A stretch of 64,000 nucleotides of DNA from Ischnura elegans (GCF_921293095.1 NC_060258.1:5394001-5458000); one strand, 5' to 3'. Counted from the first letter of the stretch, positions 45,141 through 56,345 are shown. The notes: generated by a model from the letters alone, not told the origin. Numbers and translations: made by a program.

Positions 45141-46048
45141 CAACGGACCAAGGAAGGGCCCGTTCTGTTCGGTGATCAGCTTTTGGGCGACTCACACGTA
45201 GTGCACTTGGGTGCGCATATAGGGTGGTGGTTGGAGGGAGGTAAGTACATACTTGTACTATGATGAAATACCTTCTCCATTAACATCTCCTCACATTCAT
45301 CCCCTGTGATTTCTTACAACAGTTCGCCCTGCCCGCATCGGCTTATGTGTATCGGGGCAGAAAGTCATCCAATTGAGGAGACTTGTGGATGACCATGGAT
45401 ATTTTGCGAGGCCTGTGATTGTCCTTATCGGGTCGAACGACCTCCGGAATGTAAGTGTTCCTATTTCAACTTTTCGGTGAAAGAGTGTCAGTGGACTCCT
45501 CTCTCGTGGAGAATAACGTATTATTTCTCCCCTTTCATCCAGGATTGCGTATATCGAACGTTGAGGGCCGATATACATCGATTAATAATGAAGCTGCGGG
45601 TGTTGGCCCCTGGAGTAACCTTTCTCACAATACCTCCAGCTCCAGCTATGTGGAGTAACGTAATATACAGGAGGCACGTACTGGCGCTGGGACGGTGGCT
45701 ACACCGGTATTACAGATGTAAGATATTACACAGTATTCGCACTCACGTATGCTGGCTGACGTTAACCGTTTCTCTCATAACTGACTTCCTTTACAGGGGG
45801 GATCCGGGTCGTGGATATCACAACTCCTTTTCTTCTCGATCACGGTGGGGTAGACGACACATTTTTTGAGAGGTTAGTATTTCATTCTCATATGCTTTTC
45901 CAATGCCCAATGAAGGTTGTTTTCATTTCCTTTCCTTCTTCCGTACAGGTATATGGGTCAAGGTAATCGTCGCCGTCCCGACGGTGTCCACCTTAATCAG
46001 AGGGGGATGGAGGTGGTGATGGAATGCTTGGAGAGGAGTGTATGGTAG
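45141..46048 (+). CDS. SGNH-hydrolase domain, five exons, intact
   Basis: Exons 45141-45240, 45323-45450, 45543-45717, 45797-45872 and 45949-46048 (stop TAG) have GT-AG borders and mutually consistent phases. They give 192 residues without interruption. Block I is LFGDQLLGDSHVVHLG (Ser of GDS at residue 18). Block II is LCVSGQKVIQL, block III VIVLIGSNDLRN, and block V RPDGVHLNQRG (Asp-His). All four SGNH residues are present. The middle exon has TIPPAPAMWSNVIYRRHVLA. The length fits a complete SGNH esterase/lipase-like fold. The first exon needs a phase-0 partner upstream, which the family exons at 36-37 kb could supply, though 8 kb and several elements lie between. SGNH domains occur in host esterases and also in CR1 LINE ORF1 and Ngaro-type elements; introns argue against a recent retrocopy. 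Confidence 0.85.
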
Positions 46049-46169
46049 GGAGTGCTTGCACGTGTGAATGTGATGCGTGAATGGCTGTGTGTGTCTTTGT
46101 GTTTGTCGGTTACAAGTAGGCCTATGTGCCAGTTGAAAAATATTGTCTTTACCTTCGCTGTTCTCTTTC

Positions 46170-46408
46170 TTAATATACCTCCAGCGCCAGCTATGTGGAG
46201 TAATGTAATATACAGGAGGCATGTACTGGCACTGGGACGGTGGCTACACCGGTACTACAGATGGAAGATATTACAGAGTATTTGCACTCAAGCATGCTGC
46301 CAGACGTTAACTGTTTCTCTCATTACTGACTTCCCTTCCAGGGGGGGACTTTTGCCACACCTTTCCTTCTCCAGCACAGTGGGGTGGATGGCAGCTTTTT
46401 CGAGAGGT
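46170..46408 (+). pseudogene. Partial duplicate of SGNH exons 3-4
   Basis: Repeats the IPPAPAMWSNVIYRRHVLAL part of exon 3, the following short intron and most of exon 4 (to FFERGE-like sequence and a donor). It has small indels, including a shortened start of exon 4. It lacks blocks I, III and V, so cannot encode an enzyme by itself. It lies only 120 bp after the stop codon of the intact copy. Confidence 0.85.
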
Positions 46409-46467
46409 GAGTGTTCTATCCCATGTATGCCGAAGGTTTGAAAAATTTTAACCTAAATTTTTACATA

Positions 46468-48243
46468 CCGTATAAGCGCGTGTAAGAGGCACACCTTTTT
46501 CCCAGATATTGCAGCCGAAAATGGGGGTGCGCCTCTTACACAAACTTCTTATCTTCCCCCCCTCCCCTTCACCGGTTGCAAGTTCAAGGGGAACTGAGTG
46601 GCCTTGGTTTTCAGCGTGAGTCAGTCATCTGAAACCCTGGGTCAAAATCAAGCGGCAGGCAGGGGAGTTTCTCCCTTAGTGACGTATTTTTAAAATGCTC
46701 CTGTTTGAATTTCTTGCAAGCATCGCGCCGTCACGTCGGTACCCCAGAGGTGAACATTGAAAAGATCGCGCAGGGTGATTCGCTCCGGAGGGCGCGTTAA
46801 ATTTATTGCCACAAGTGGGCATCCCGCGGCATTTATACTGCATATAGTAATATTGGTGTCAAAACCTGCGGTTGAAAAAATTCGAACGAGTGTGCTCATT
46901 GTTGGACTTAATGGTGGATAGAAGAAATCGGAAATGCTTATAAGTGAAGAGCGCTGAAGGAGAGGTCGGGGGAAGAGGGCTCCCTCCCCTCCGTATTTAA
47001 AGCTACGAGCGAAGGTGCAAGGGAAGAACGTTAGAACGTAAAGCGAAGGGGCGAAGACGCAGCAATGTGATATACGCAGTTTGCGTTGCCTGAGTTTCCA
47101 GTCCGTCTCTTCTTGTTTGAATGCGCTTATGCTACGCTTGTTTCTTCCGAAATTGTGCTGTTTGGACTATGTTGAATATAAGTAGCCTTATTTTAGCTAT
47201 AAATCTTTGTGTCAAACAATTAGAGCTTAAAAACTTAAATTCTGTCAGATATGCATCGCGTTAGATCTCTTTCTATTTTTGAACCTCGTGCGTGTCATAC
47301 ACTTGCTGAAAGATATCGAGATATGTTCAAGCTCAGAAGGTGACTCACGTAGCATTTGACCTCCAGAAACTCTGGGAATTGAACCTGGTATACCGAAAAA
47401 GGTCAGTTGGTGGAACGGGGTAGGGATGAAACAAGTTTCCATTGTTCCCCTGTAACTTGATATTTTCCTGTGGAGTCTCGGAAAGGAAAAAAACGGCAGA
47501 GGCATTAGCTGATGGAGAGCCGAGTGTAGTTCCGTTAGGTACACACACTGATTTTGGACGGTAAAATATTGGCCGATATTTTACCAGCAATGATGCTTGC
47601 TCACACGCCGGATTTTTACGGTCAAACGATACGTTGCTAAGTTTTTGAGCCCGCTTCGGCGATCCACAGTGACAGTAGCCGGCAGCTAACCGGCATTTTG
47701 CCGGTGCCGGCGTATGGTCGGTACGTGTGCAAGCTCTAATGCTCTCCCATTGTTCACTATTGGAATGTGGACGGCCGATATTTAACCGGCCGTCCAAAAT
47801 CGGTGCGTGTGCAAGGGGCCTTAAATCTACGACGTGGTTATTATCCTGCGGCGCTGAGATTGCCCCGATTGTTGTTCAATCTCTTGGGAAAGCTCATGCT
47901 ATGTGCCTGTCGTGTTTTGCCTTAACATTTTCTGCGGTTGCAATTCTATTGTAATACTCCTGCGAGAGCTTTTAAACAAAATAGTTCGTGAGTAGGACAA
48001 GCAACGTGGAGCGATGGCGTATGCAAAGAGAGGATCGGAACTCTTTCTACTCCCTCTTATGCCGCCGCAGTTATCAAAATTTCCTCTTCAAATAGTACTG
48101 AAAGAGGACATTTCGATAACTGTCGAAATTCCAGGCATACGTCTGCAACACCGCACGATAGGATAAAAAAAGTCGCAAAATTTTTTTTCTTTATAGCTTC
48201 GATCCTCAAAATAGGGGTGCGCCTCTTACACAAGCTTATACGG
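46468..48243. mobile_element. 1.8-kb TA-flanked DNA element, second member
   Basis: Ends CCGTATAAGCGCGTGTAAGAG and the complement of CCGTATAAGCTTGTGTAAGAG, TA at 46466-46467 and 48244-48245. The interior matches 2706-4727 with indels. The nested CACACCGATTTTGGAC unit is at 47540-47815. No transposase. The two copies differ enough that shared ORFs can be excluded. Confidence 0.85.
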
Positions 48244-48845
48244 TAATTATATGAGACGTAGCTTGCTGAAAGTGATTCATAATTAAATTAAGAAAGAAGA
48301 ACTTTGTGCTTTCACATAAATATTTATTTACGTACCATGGTTTCATCGTTAGACGTATGTCCCAATGACGACATTGTAAACGAATTTTTGTATGACTTCC
48401 ACTCCCCTCTTTTAAGCCTCCCACTCCAAAATTCCTGGGCTAATGACATGACGAACTCTTCGGCCTCTCTCTCACCTGAACCATCCCCCCTCCACCTGCC
48501 ATGCCCTCCGTAAGGGAGCCTCCTCCCCCTAACTTCTTTCATACCAAATGACCTAGTTTTTCCCCTCCCTCTTCTCTGTCGACCAATCCGTTCAACAACT
48601 GCTATAAAGGGATGTGATGGACCTCTGTAGAGTTCACCCGATGATGACCTCTAACATTGAAACCATGGTCGTGAATAAATATTAATGTATGAAAACAATA
48701 TCCGAAAGAAAAAAAAAAACAATGTATCTCTTGCCAATTATTAATTACGAGGTGTTCCAAAAATGGAGCATTAGGCAAATCCAATACTATAAGGAACTCA
48801 ATGGTAACTGGCAAAACATTAGTTTCAGACAGTTATTAACTAACT

Positions 48846-49266
48846 CGCTACCTTGGTTTGACAAGGTTCTAACTAACATTTTTGCAAAATTTGGTGTTTT
48901 CACTCAAGATAACTAAGTTTATGTTTCTCTATGTGTTGCACCGGTTTTTATTCCTCTATGTAAAATAATAACAGATTTTGAACAGTGAAAAAGTTCCAAC
49001 TGGAAGGAGAAAAAACTAATATTTGGTGTGACAAGGTTCTAACTGCATTTTACTTATTTTATTACTCATATAAACATGTATAAAAATAAAATACATAACA
49101 TATTTTCTTAAAGTAATAATTACTAGTGTATCTAGTAGATCACTAGTGTATGTGCCAAAAATCAAAAATAAATACCTAGTAATAATAGAAATAGAGCAGT
49201 TTTAAATTTTGGTTTTTCTCAAAACCAGCTGATGGTCAGTTAGAACCTTGTCAAACCAAGGTAGCG
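48846..49266. mobile_element. 421-bp MITE with perfect 28-bp inverted ends
   Basis: 48846-48873 and 49239-49266 are exact reverse complements (CGCTACCTTGGTTTGAC... AAGGTTCTAAC). A third copy of the inner motif tgacaaggttctaac lies at 49030-49045. No coding sequence. Its right end abuts the last codons of the piggyBac remnant. Confidence 0.85.
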
Positions 49267-49830
49267 TACTATTAAGGGAGATATCCAAGTGAACACTTGA
49301 CATGCAATTATATATTGCATATTTTTACATTAAAAAGTGTTATTTTTGTGACATTGGACACAGCGAATTTGCTTTCCTTGCTTTCCAATCCTATGATTTG
49401 AGTCAAGTTTACGATTCATAGATGGACTCCCTTTCCCACCAGGCTCAGCAGTATTACCATATGTCTCTATATAATGACAGACCACACGGTGACGGCATTT
49501 AAGAAGGTCCATTGGCTTCAAATCTTTTATTTTATGCAATTGTCAAGCATTTTGTAAAGCCAGCAGTAAAATAACGGAAGGCTAACGGAAGGAAGAGTAT
49601 CATTTCTTTCCACGGATTGATGCTTGTTACTTGTCAATATTTTCATCAGCTCAATCCACTCCCCCCATATACTGATTATAGGCCTTGATTTTATTTTGCT
49701 GATTTACCCAGGCCAGGATTTTGGCTGATTTCCAAAGTTGCATATTAAAGCCAGGAGGGATGAAGTCATCGTAATTCTCGAAGCTTGAAGACGAAATTAA
49801 AGCTTAGCAGTATGGTTATAACCAGTAATT
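49265..49830 (-). pseudogene. piggyBac transposase C-terminal remnant
   Basis: The minus strand gives NYDDFIPPGFNMQLW, then KIKAYNQYMGGVD followed by DENIDK and SIRGKK. This is the conserved piggyBac block with N-x-YMGGVD-x-x-D. After breaks come LALQNA-QLHKIKDLKPMDLL and a Cys-rich end (KQIRCVQCHKN ... CNI-LHVKC) resembling the piggyBac C-terminal zinc-binding domain. Several stops interrupt it and the two upstream catalytic aspartates are missing. It shows that piggyBac enzymes able to move the TTAA MITEs once existed in this genome. Confidence 0.85.
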
Positions 49831-49881
49831 ATGACTAATCTAAATGTAATGGGAATTGTTTATGCTAATCTGTAGCCTTAA

Positions 49882-50146
49882 CCCCTTGGTTGGGGGCAGA
49901 AATTTCCTTATCTTTCACCTGGTGGGGAGCAGATCCACCGATTTTCGGAGATGCCGTTTTCGAAAAAAAATTAATAGTAAACCTATTGCACAAAAATGGC
50001 AATATACTTAAATTATATTGGTACAGAACCTTTGACAAAGCAAAAAACATGCAATGATGCATAAAGAATGAATATTCATGCCTTCTCCGCCTAACATTGC
50101 GACGTGATGGCACGTGCGACTATGGTCGCACTCCCCATTTAAGGGG
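49882..50146. mobile_element. 265-bp TTAA MITE
   Basis: TTAA on both sides (49878-49881, 50147-50150); ends CCCCTTGGTTGGGG and the complement of CCCCTTAAATGGGG. Typical piggyBac-type MITE, different in sequence from the 612-bp family. Confidence 0.85.
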
Positions 50147-50695
50147 TTAATCAATAATATTACAAACTGATCAACAATCGTTGCTCTCAACAATCAATTC
50201 AAATTTCCTCCTGGAATACATAGATGCAAATGGCGCAAAGCAGTTTTTCGTGTTTTTCATGGTGTTCCACCGATTTTAAAAATTTGAAAAAAAAAATTAG
50301 GAATATACTTTGGCGTAAGGGTAACAACATATATTTATTTCAGCGTGTCTACTGTTTCCTAAATTTTTTAATTAAATTTGAATATTTCAAACTTTGTAAA
50401 AGTTTAGTTTTCAGTCTGAAAATTTTGAAAAAAATCGCGGTGGTAGAAAGTTTTTGTATTTACATTTTAAAATCAAGATAACAATTTTACTTAAATAAAA
50501 ACTGGAGATATAGTTAAATAAAAATGAAAATCGTTTTTCATTTTTTTTTGGGTTATAATCCATTGTTAAGGCCTGTAACTTTGGGGAAACATAATTTTTG
50601 ATGCACTTCAAGTGTATATTTTTTTTCAAAACATTGGGGGGCACTTTTCGCCATCTTAACCAGCTAGACCCTTTGCTATGCGACCCATCTCTAGT
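50147..50695. other. Gene-free stretch
   Basis: AT-rich with poly-A and poly-T runs. Open frames on both strands have compositions expected from such sequence. Confidence 0.45.
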
Positions 50696-51690
50696 TTTTT
50701 AATTATAATTCTCGAAAGTTATCCCAAAACCAGGAGTAAATTGTGATAGGTGGGAGAGAGAAGGATGTGCTCGGCTGACACCAAAAATGATCGCATTGGC
50801 TCGACCAGTCACTGCGTCACTTTGTGGCGTGAGGGTATTGTGGATTGAGAGTTTCAAGTGAAGTTCTAATATTAATATCAAAGGAAGTCCGTTTAGTCCC
50901 AAATCAGTCAATGTGGAATTGATAAATACACTAAATCCATTAGCATGAACGTTTGGACTAAGTTTGAAATTTCTTCTTGCTCATAAAAATGTAGGGAATT
51001 AATTTTATATTTTCCAAAATCAATGGGAGCAACAAATACATGCTAATAAATGAAACGCGACCACTTCATTCACTTGACTGTGGACTCGGACAGAAGGGGA
51101 TCTTTGTCCTCTTTGAGTTGGGTCCCAGCCTTAGGATGGGTGCGAACCTCTGCCTTTTTTCGGTGCGAGAAGGGTTCTTAAAAGGGAGTGTCACAGTCAA
51201 TGCATCACTTTGTGGCATGAGGGTATTGAGGATTGAGAGTTTCAAGTGAAGTTCTAGTATTAACATCAAAGGAAGTCCGTTTAGTGCGAAATCTGTCGAT
51301 GTGGAATAGAAAAATATTATAAATTACAAAAAAAGATTGCTGCCGTGGTAAGTCTTCACCTTAACCACTAGTCTATCTCACTCGTTGAATTCGTAGTGGA
51401 TTCATTACGAGCCTTGTCAGGCAAGGGAAAGAAGCAGTCTTCTAGTGTCACTAAATCAAACTGATTTTAAACACTCAGTGGCATTATTTGCTGTGATATT
51501 GCGGCGGATATTTTATATGTATGTTATGCTTGCTATCGCTGATTGAAAAGCTTCAGCGTTAATTTTAAGACAAAATAATTCGACTCGGAATGAAGGGGAT
51601 CTTTGTACCCTGAGTTGGGTCCCAGCTTAGGATGGGTGCGAACCTCTGCCTTCTGTCGGTGCGAGAAAGCTTCTGAAAAGGGAGTGCATA
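50696..51690 (+). repeat. Three overlapping copies of a dispersed unit
   Basis: Block P (gcatcactttgtggc...gaggttttaag-like part, ending gaaatctgtcgatgtgg) is at 50810-50925 and 51200-51305. Block Q (ggggatctttgt ... gtgcgaacctctgcctt ... aaaagggagtg) is at 51095-51192 and 51595-51686. Orientation is the same in all. No coding frame is conserved between them. Confidence 0.7.
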
Positions 51691-51908
51691 AAATTTTCAA
51701 GAGATTCTTAAAGTGGTAGATTTTCCCTACATTAGGTTCCAGCACGAAATGGTTGAAGTAGCCAATACTTCCTTAAACATATGCTTTCCAGCTCCGCATA
51801 CGAGTCTAGGGGTGTGGCATATCGTCAGGATGATAAGAATGAGCTGGATATTAGGTTTGTGGAAAAGTGGTTTTATTTAAAGTGGCTCATTACCTGCATG
51901 TACAGATA

Positions 51909-52301
51909 TCAGAATTTCACGTGCATTATTTTTAAATTGGAAATGATATCCTCTGTTGCTGTAGCTGTGAAGATTATATTTCTGCTAAATATCAGGCTGA
52001 ATTCAGAAACAAACTGTAATGAAGAATAATTTCTTGCAATTGGAGGATAGTGAATAATTGTTTGTATGTACTTTGTAAGCGGAAGGGTCATATTGGTGTA
52101 ATCATGCCCATACGAGCACAGTAAGTTGCCTTCAATAAAGATATAATTAAGATAATATGTCCTGTAACATATTTTCAAAGTTTTTACGTTTCTTTGCATT
52201 TTCAAATCTGTGGTTGTATAAAAAGCAGTTGGTATTGGATCTATGTCACCTACCTTGACAATTTCAGGCATGACTGGTGCAGAATTGGCCAAAAAAAACA
52301 T
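51909..52301 (-). CDS. 130-codon open frame, unknown
   Basis: An uninterrupted frame starting MFFLANSAPVMPEIVKVGDI with TALK-like charged and aromatic stretches (YYLNYIFIEGNLLCSYGHDY). It has no recognised domain, no clear splice sites and ends in low-confidence sequence. It is longer than most chance frames in this AT-rich window, but I see no second line of support. Confidence 0.2.
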   Translation of the reverse strand: MFFLANSAPVMPEIVKVGDIDPIPTAFYTTTDLKMQRNVKTLKICYRTYYLNYIFIEGNLLCSYGHDYTNMTLPLTKYIQTIIHYPPIARNYSSLQFVSEFSLIFSRNIIFTATATEDIISNLKIMHVKF

Positions 52302-53725
52302 TTAAATCAGAACATTTTATCACCAAAGCAGAATATAAAGAGGTTATGTGTTGCGGGTGTCCTAAGCTAAGCACAAATGGCCCTGGCATCACTGCAGGAT
52401 GTCAACTTATAGGAACAAAATTTTTCTGTTCATTTGGTTCCTCGGGCTACATTTTTCCGTGTGTCAAACTTTGAATTACCAAAAAAGTTGTTTGATGACT
52501 GGCCCCTACTGCACAAATCAATGCCATCTCTAGGCAGTGGCTAGAAGTGGTCAGTGGTTGTGTAGTCAAATCTGTGTCAGCTGTGATATTACATCTGGGA
52601 TCATAACTTGTTCGAACTGTGGTATACCTACATTAGAAAAATATTAAATATCCTAATATGCTTAATGTGTATCATAATTTTTTTGCCATCCTCTTTTGGC
52701 CATGCCATATTTAAGGAAATCATTTTTAGTTTATCCAGCTCGTTTGCCTAATTATTGTCTTGCATTATTTACTTTGATGTTTCAGCTGGATTTCCTGATA
52801 TTCGTGAAAGGCAGAGCAGAAGCCAACTAGGGTAACAGGAAATCTCTTCCCTCTGTCTATCCAAACTGTTCGAATACATGGCAGAGAGGTGTGCCTGTAA
52901 AATTTCCAAAGGCTCAACTCGAGGCTGTGAAGTGACGTATGGATGTTAACCCAGAAGTGCAGAGGAAGAAGGCATTCATCTCAATCCATGGGCAGCAGAG
53001 GCTGGCAGTAATGATAATGAAGCATTCCTGCCCTGCCTGCATACAACTGAGCATCAAGAGAGGAATCCCATGGTGTGCATCTCTCATCTTCACTGCTGTC
53101 CTACCTCATTGTTTGGTGGAATAGGAGAGGAATTGGATCAAAAGGCTGTGAAAGAAAATAAAGAGATCTTAATTTGAACTCTTTTAAACATACCACCCCA
53201 CAAGATGAAACAACCATTGGCTTATTTTGCTGATAGTGTTTATTGATTGTAATAAATAAAGAAATCTCACCTTCATATCTGCTTCACAAAATAAACCTTA
53301 TTAATACTGCGCTACAATACTTTTGTCTGTGTGAGCAACTTTCTTTTACAGGACGACTTCTACCAAGGGAGTGGTGATACGACTGAAGACAGGTAAAGGT
53401 GAAGATATAAGTAACTATTTAATGCGTCATGCCATGTTTCCTTGTAACATGGTTATTCCTTAACAATATGCACATAATCCTGACTAAAATGCATTCAAAG
53501 TGCATCACCATGCATTGGAAGAGAATTCATGCAAGTCATGTGATCTTTATTGCTATCAGTTGTAACTACCATGCGTATTGTGAATTAGTCATTTTAAAGT
53601 ATTTCTTTGCTATGACGTTTCACAATTGAATACCGTAGTTGCTTTTAAATGTCCTTGAGATAAAAAATTGTATCAATTTTCATTGGGTGAGTATTTATGT
53701 AGTAGTAATTGTCTAAGAGAAAATT
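52302..53725 (+). other. Stretch with a possible short exon and polyA signals
   Basis: Between acceptor cttttacag and donor gtaaag, 53352-53392 could encode DDFYQGSGDTTED. Two aataaa signals lie near 53157 and 53255. The 52790-53150 part has non-AT-biased, mRNA-like composition, but no long frame. Could be part of a non-coding or untranslated host exon. Confidence 0.25.
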
Positions 53726-53794
53726 CCCTGCGGATGGGGTATTTTAGAATACATCCGCAGTATCCCTGCTTGTCGTAAGAGGCGACTAAAAGGG
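53726..53794 (+). ncRNA. 69-nt structured motif, copy 1
   Basis: Core CCCTGCGGATGGGG...CATCCGCAG then TATCCCTGCTTGTCGTAAG, AGGCGACTAAAAGGG. It can fold with an outer CCC/GGG pair, a CTGCGGATG/CATCCGCAG hairpin and a GTCG/CGAC hairpin. Five copies lie within 2.8 kb, four exactly 69 nt long. It may be a repeat family core (SINE-like) or an RNA gene; transcription is not shown. Confidence 0.5.
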
Positions 53795-53823
53795 TTTGCA
53801 AGTACGGAAACTATTTATTACGC

Positions 53824-54170
53824 TGACTGTTTCTTCGTTATTAAAATTTGAAATTGGTAATAGCCACAAAAACTTCAGGAAGCACGAATTTCCTAAATGC
53901 AGACCTTTGCGATGCAAAACTTTCACAAAAACTGTTACGTTGACTGTTTCTCCGTTATTCAAATTTGAAATTGGTAATAGCCACAAAAACTTCAGGAAGT
54001 ACAAAGTTCCTAAATTCAGACCTTTGCGATGCAGAACTTCACAAAAACTATTACATTGACTGTTTCTTCGTTATTAAAATTCGAAATTGGTAAGAGTCAC
54101 AAAAACTTCAGTAAGTACAAAGTTACTTAATGCAGACCTTTGCTGATGCAAAGCTTCACTTATAATCGGC
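53824..54170 (+). repeat. ~117-bp tandem repeat, three units
   Basis: Units start tgactgtttct(t/c)cgttatt at 53824, 53941 and 54057 and end in gcagacctttgcgatgca. A fourth unit follows the next 69-nt motif at 54579. Composition and spacing suggest local unequal exchange. Confidence 0.85.
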
Positions 54171-54480
54171 CAAGTCTATCTGCTTTTTAAAGCTGTTGCA
54201 AGCCTTATTTAGCAATATTTGAACTGATAGTTTTTCATTTGTCAGAATAAGGTAGTACCTGGTCCAGTTCATCATACGCATAAGTTGCAGAATGGTTGGG
54301 TTAATTAATGGGTAGTAATAATTTACGATAGTGATGTTGGTGAATGTTGATCTTGACTATGCCTTTTAATTGTATTTTCGCAGTTGAAGACCTTTGTAAG
54401 ATTATTGTTAATAAAAATCAAGGTAATACTTTTCATTGTTGTTGGTAGCATGCAAGGTTTGAGCTGTTTAGGGAAGCATA

Positions 54481-54549
54481 CCCTGCGGATGGGGGATTTT
54501 AGAATGCCTCCGCAGTATCCCTGCTTGTCGTAAGAGGCGACTAAAAGGG
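54481..54549 (+). ncRNA. 69-nt structured motif, copy 2
   Basis: CTGCGGATGGGGGATTTTAG with TGCCTCCGCAG gives the first hairpin; second hairpin and outer pair as in copy 1. Preceded by gcatgcaaggtttgagctgtttaggg, which also precedes copy 3. Confidence 0.5.
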
Positions 54550-55010
54550 TTTGTAATAACAAAAACTATTTCTTACGTTGACTGTTTCTACGTCATTAAA
54601 ATTTGAAATTGGTAATGGTCACGAAAACTTCAGGAATTAAGAAGTTACTCAATGCAGACCTTTACAGCTGCAGAAATTTCACTTGTAATCGCCCAAGTCT
54701 GTCTGAATTTCAAAGCTGTTGCCAGTCTAATTTAGCAATATTTGAACTGATAGAATTTTTTTACTTGTCAGAGTAAGGTAGTTTAAGTACTTGGGCCAGT
54801 TCATCATACGCATAAGTTGCAGAATGGTTGGGTTCATTAATGGGTAGTCATCATTTACGATAGTGATGTTGGTGAATTTTGACCTTTAAATTACCTTTTA
54901 TTTGTATTTTCGCAGTTAAAGACCTGGGTAAAATTGTTAATAAAAATCAAGGCAATCACTTTTCATTGTTGTTGGTAGCATGCAAGGTTTGAGCTGTTTA
55001 GGAAAGCGTT
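54550..55010 (+). repeat. Unit repeated with 53795-54480
   Basis: Follows the same order as the preceding inter-motif segment: the tgactgtttct unit, tcgcccaagtctgtctg, catcatacgcataagttgcagaatgg, gatgttggtgaat, cgcagtt(g/a)aagacct and tttcattgttgttggtagcatg. Tandem duplication including the 69-nt motif. Confidence 0.8.
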
Positions 55011-55079
55011 CCCTGCGGATGGGGGATTCAAGATTACCTCCGCAGTATCCCTGCTTGTCGTAAGAGGCGACTAAAAGGG
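55011..55079 (+). ncRNA. 69-nt structured motif, copy 3
   Basis: Stem halves CTGCGGA/TCCGCAG unchanged, while the loop differs (ttcaagattacc in place of ttttagaatgcc). Second hairpin unchanged. Confidence 0.5.
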
Positions 55080-56052
55080 TTTGCAATTGCAATAATTCTG
55101 AAATATTCTGGTTCCTGGCAGTAATTACTTGGAACAAATGAATTTGGAACACGAAAGCAAATGCAAAATACATTACCAATCTCGGTGAGGGCTCATGCCA
55201 TGCTTAATTCTTCACAATCGTTTGAGCTTTTTCAAAGCTGTTACAACGTTTGCTTAGCTATATTGTGTGATTGAATTTTGGATTTTCTAAGTTATAGGGG
55301 TAACATGTAATCGCTTGTAGTAGCTTGTTCTATACGTGGGATACAGAGTGGTTCAGTGCACGTTGTACAGTGGTCAGATGCTATGGGGGTTGTTGGTGAA
55401 TGTTCTTGGCGAGTGTGGAGTGCCGATGAAACTTCTCCGGATAGAAATCTGAAGGGAACAAGTTTTACCACAGTACAAGTTGGCATAAGGGATTAATAAG
55501 GTAAAGTGATTGGGTGCTGTGATTTAAAGATGGACACTTCAGCTATGGCTTTACTGCTGCTGAGTGGCGCAACAATGCTCCGTGCTGTGGTTTGAGACAC
55601 TGTTTATATATGGGAAGCCTTATTCACTTGACTAGGTACTGGGGTACATAGTTGAGGCAAGCACATAGTACAGAGTAGTACAAGCACATAGTTGAGAGTT
55701 ACAGCATTGACAAATGTCTTGTTGTCAGTGACTCATTGCAGTATCTTTATCTGAATCGATCCAAGCATTTAGATGTTTTCAGAAGTAATCCTTTTCCTAT
55801 GATCCTTCCAAATTTCAACACAATACCATGGAAGGCTAACTAAAAAATGTTTACAAAGAGACTCCGCTCAAAATGATGTATGTTAGACATCTCGTTGATT
55901 TTATAATATCCACGGCATTGATGATACTCTAGGCGTGGTGGTGGTGTTACAATGTTTTAAGACATTGCAGTTATTTTCCAGATATCTAGAAGATATTTAG
56001 TGCTACCCGGGTAGTTGAACAGTGCTGGATAGTAACTGCTTAGGGAAGCATT
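55080..56052. other. Gene-free stretch
   Basis: No gene recognised. Direct repeat of gtacagagtagtacaagcacatagtt-like sequence near 55650-55700. Confidence 0.4.
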
Positions 56053-56121
56053 CCCTGTGGTTAGGGAATATGAGAATGATTCCATAGTATCCCTGCTTGC
56101 CGTACAATACGACTAAAAGGG
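56053..56121 (+). ncRNA. 69-nt structured motif, copy 4 (divergent)
   Basis: First stem is CTGTGG/CCATAG: one C-G pair has become T-A on both sides and another is a G-U pair, so pairing is kept. The second stem has lost one pair (GCCG/CGAC). Outer CCC/GGG kept, total length still 69 nt. Confidence 0.45.
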
Positions 56122-56159
56122 TAACAGCACAATAGTGAGGGTGGCCATTGAAGCGGTTC

Positions 56160-56345
56160 AATTAAAAGCTGCTCCCACGTAAGACACTGCCTCCAAAAGG
56201 TGGCACTGCCTCAAAGGTGCCTTTTTTAAGGCAAGGCACTGCCTTCATAAGGCACACACAAGGCGCATATAAGGTGCCTATCATCTTCAAGCTTACATGC
56301 GTCTTTTAGGCGCCTTGTGAAGGCATCTCAAAAAGGCTACTTGTC
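56160..56345. repeat. GCCTT/AAGGC-rich palindromic cluster
   Basis: Many short inverted copies of aaggc(a/g)c and (g)tgcctt (for example ggtgccttttttaaggca and aggcgcctt) that can pair with each other. No coding frame. Confidence 0.6.

Noticed and set aside
45477-45869. 130-codon frame overlapping the SGNH exons, and the 129-codon frame at 46052-46441
   Set aside because: They run through introns in a frame different from the validated SGNH phase at their ends; the spliced model explains the region better.
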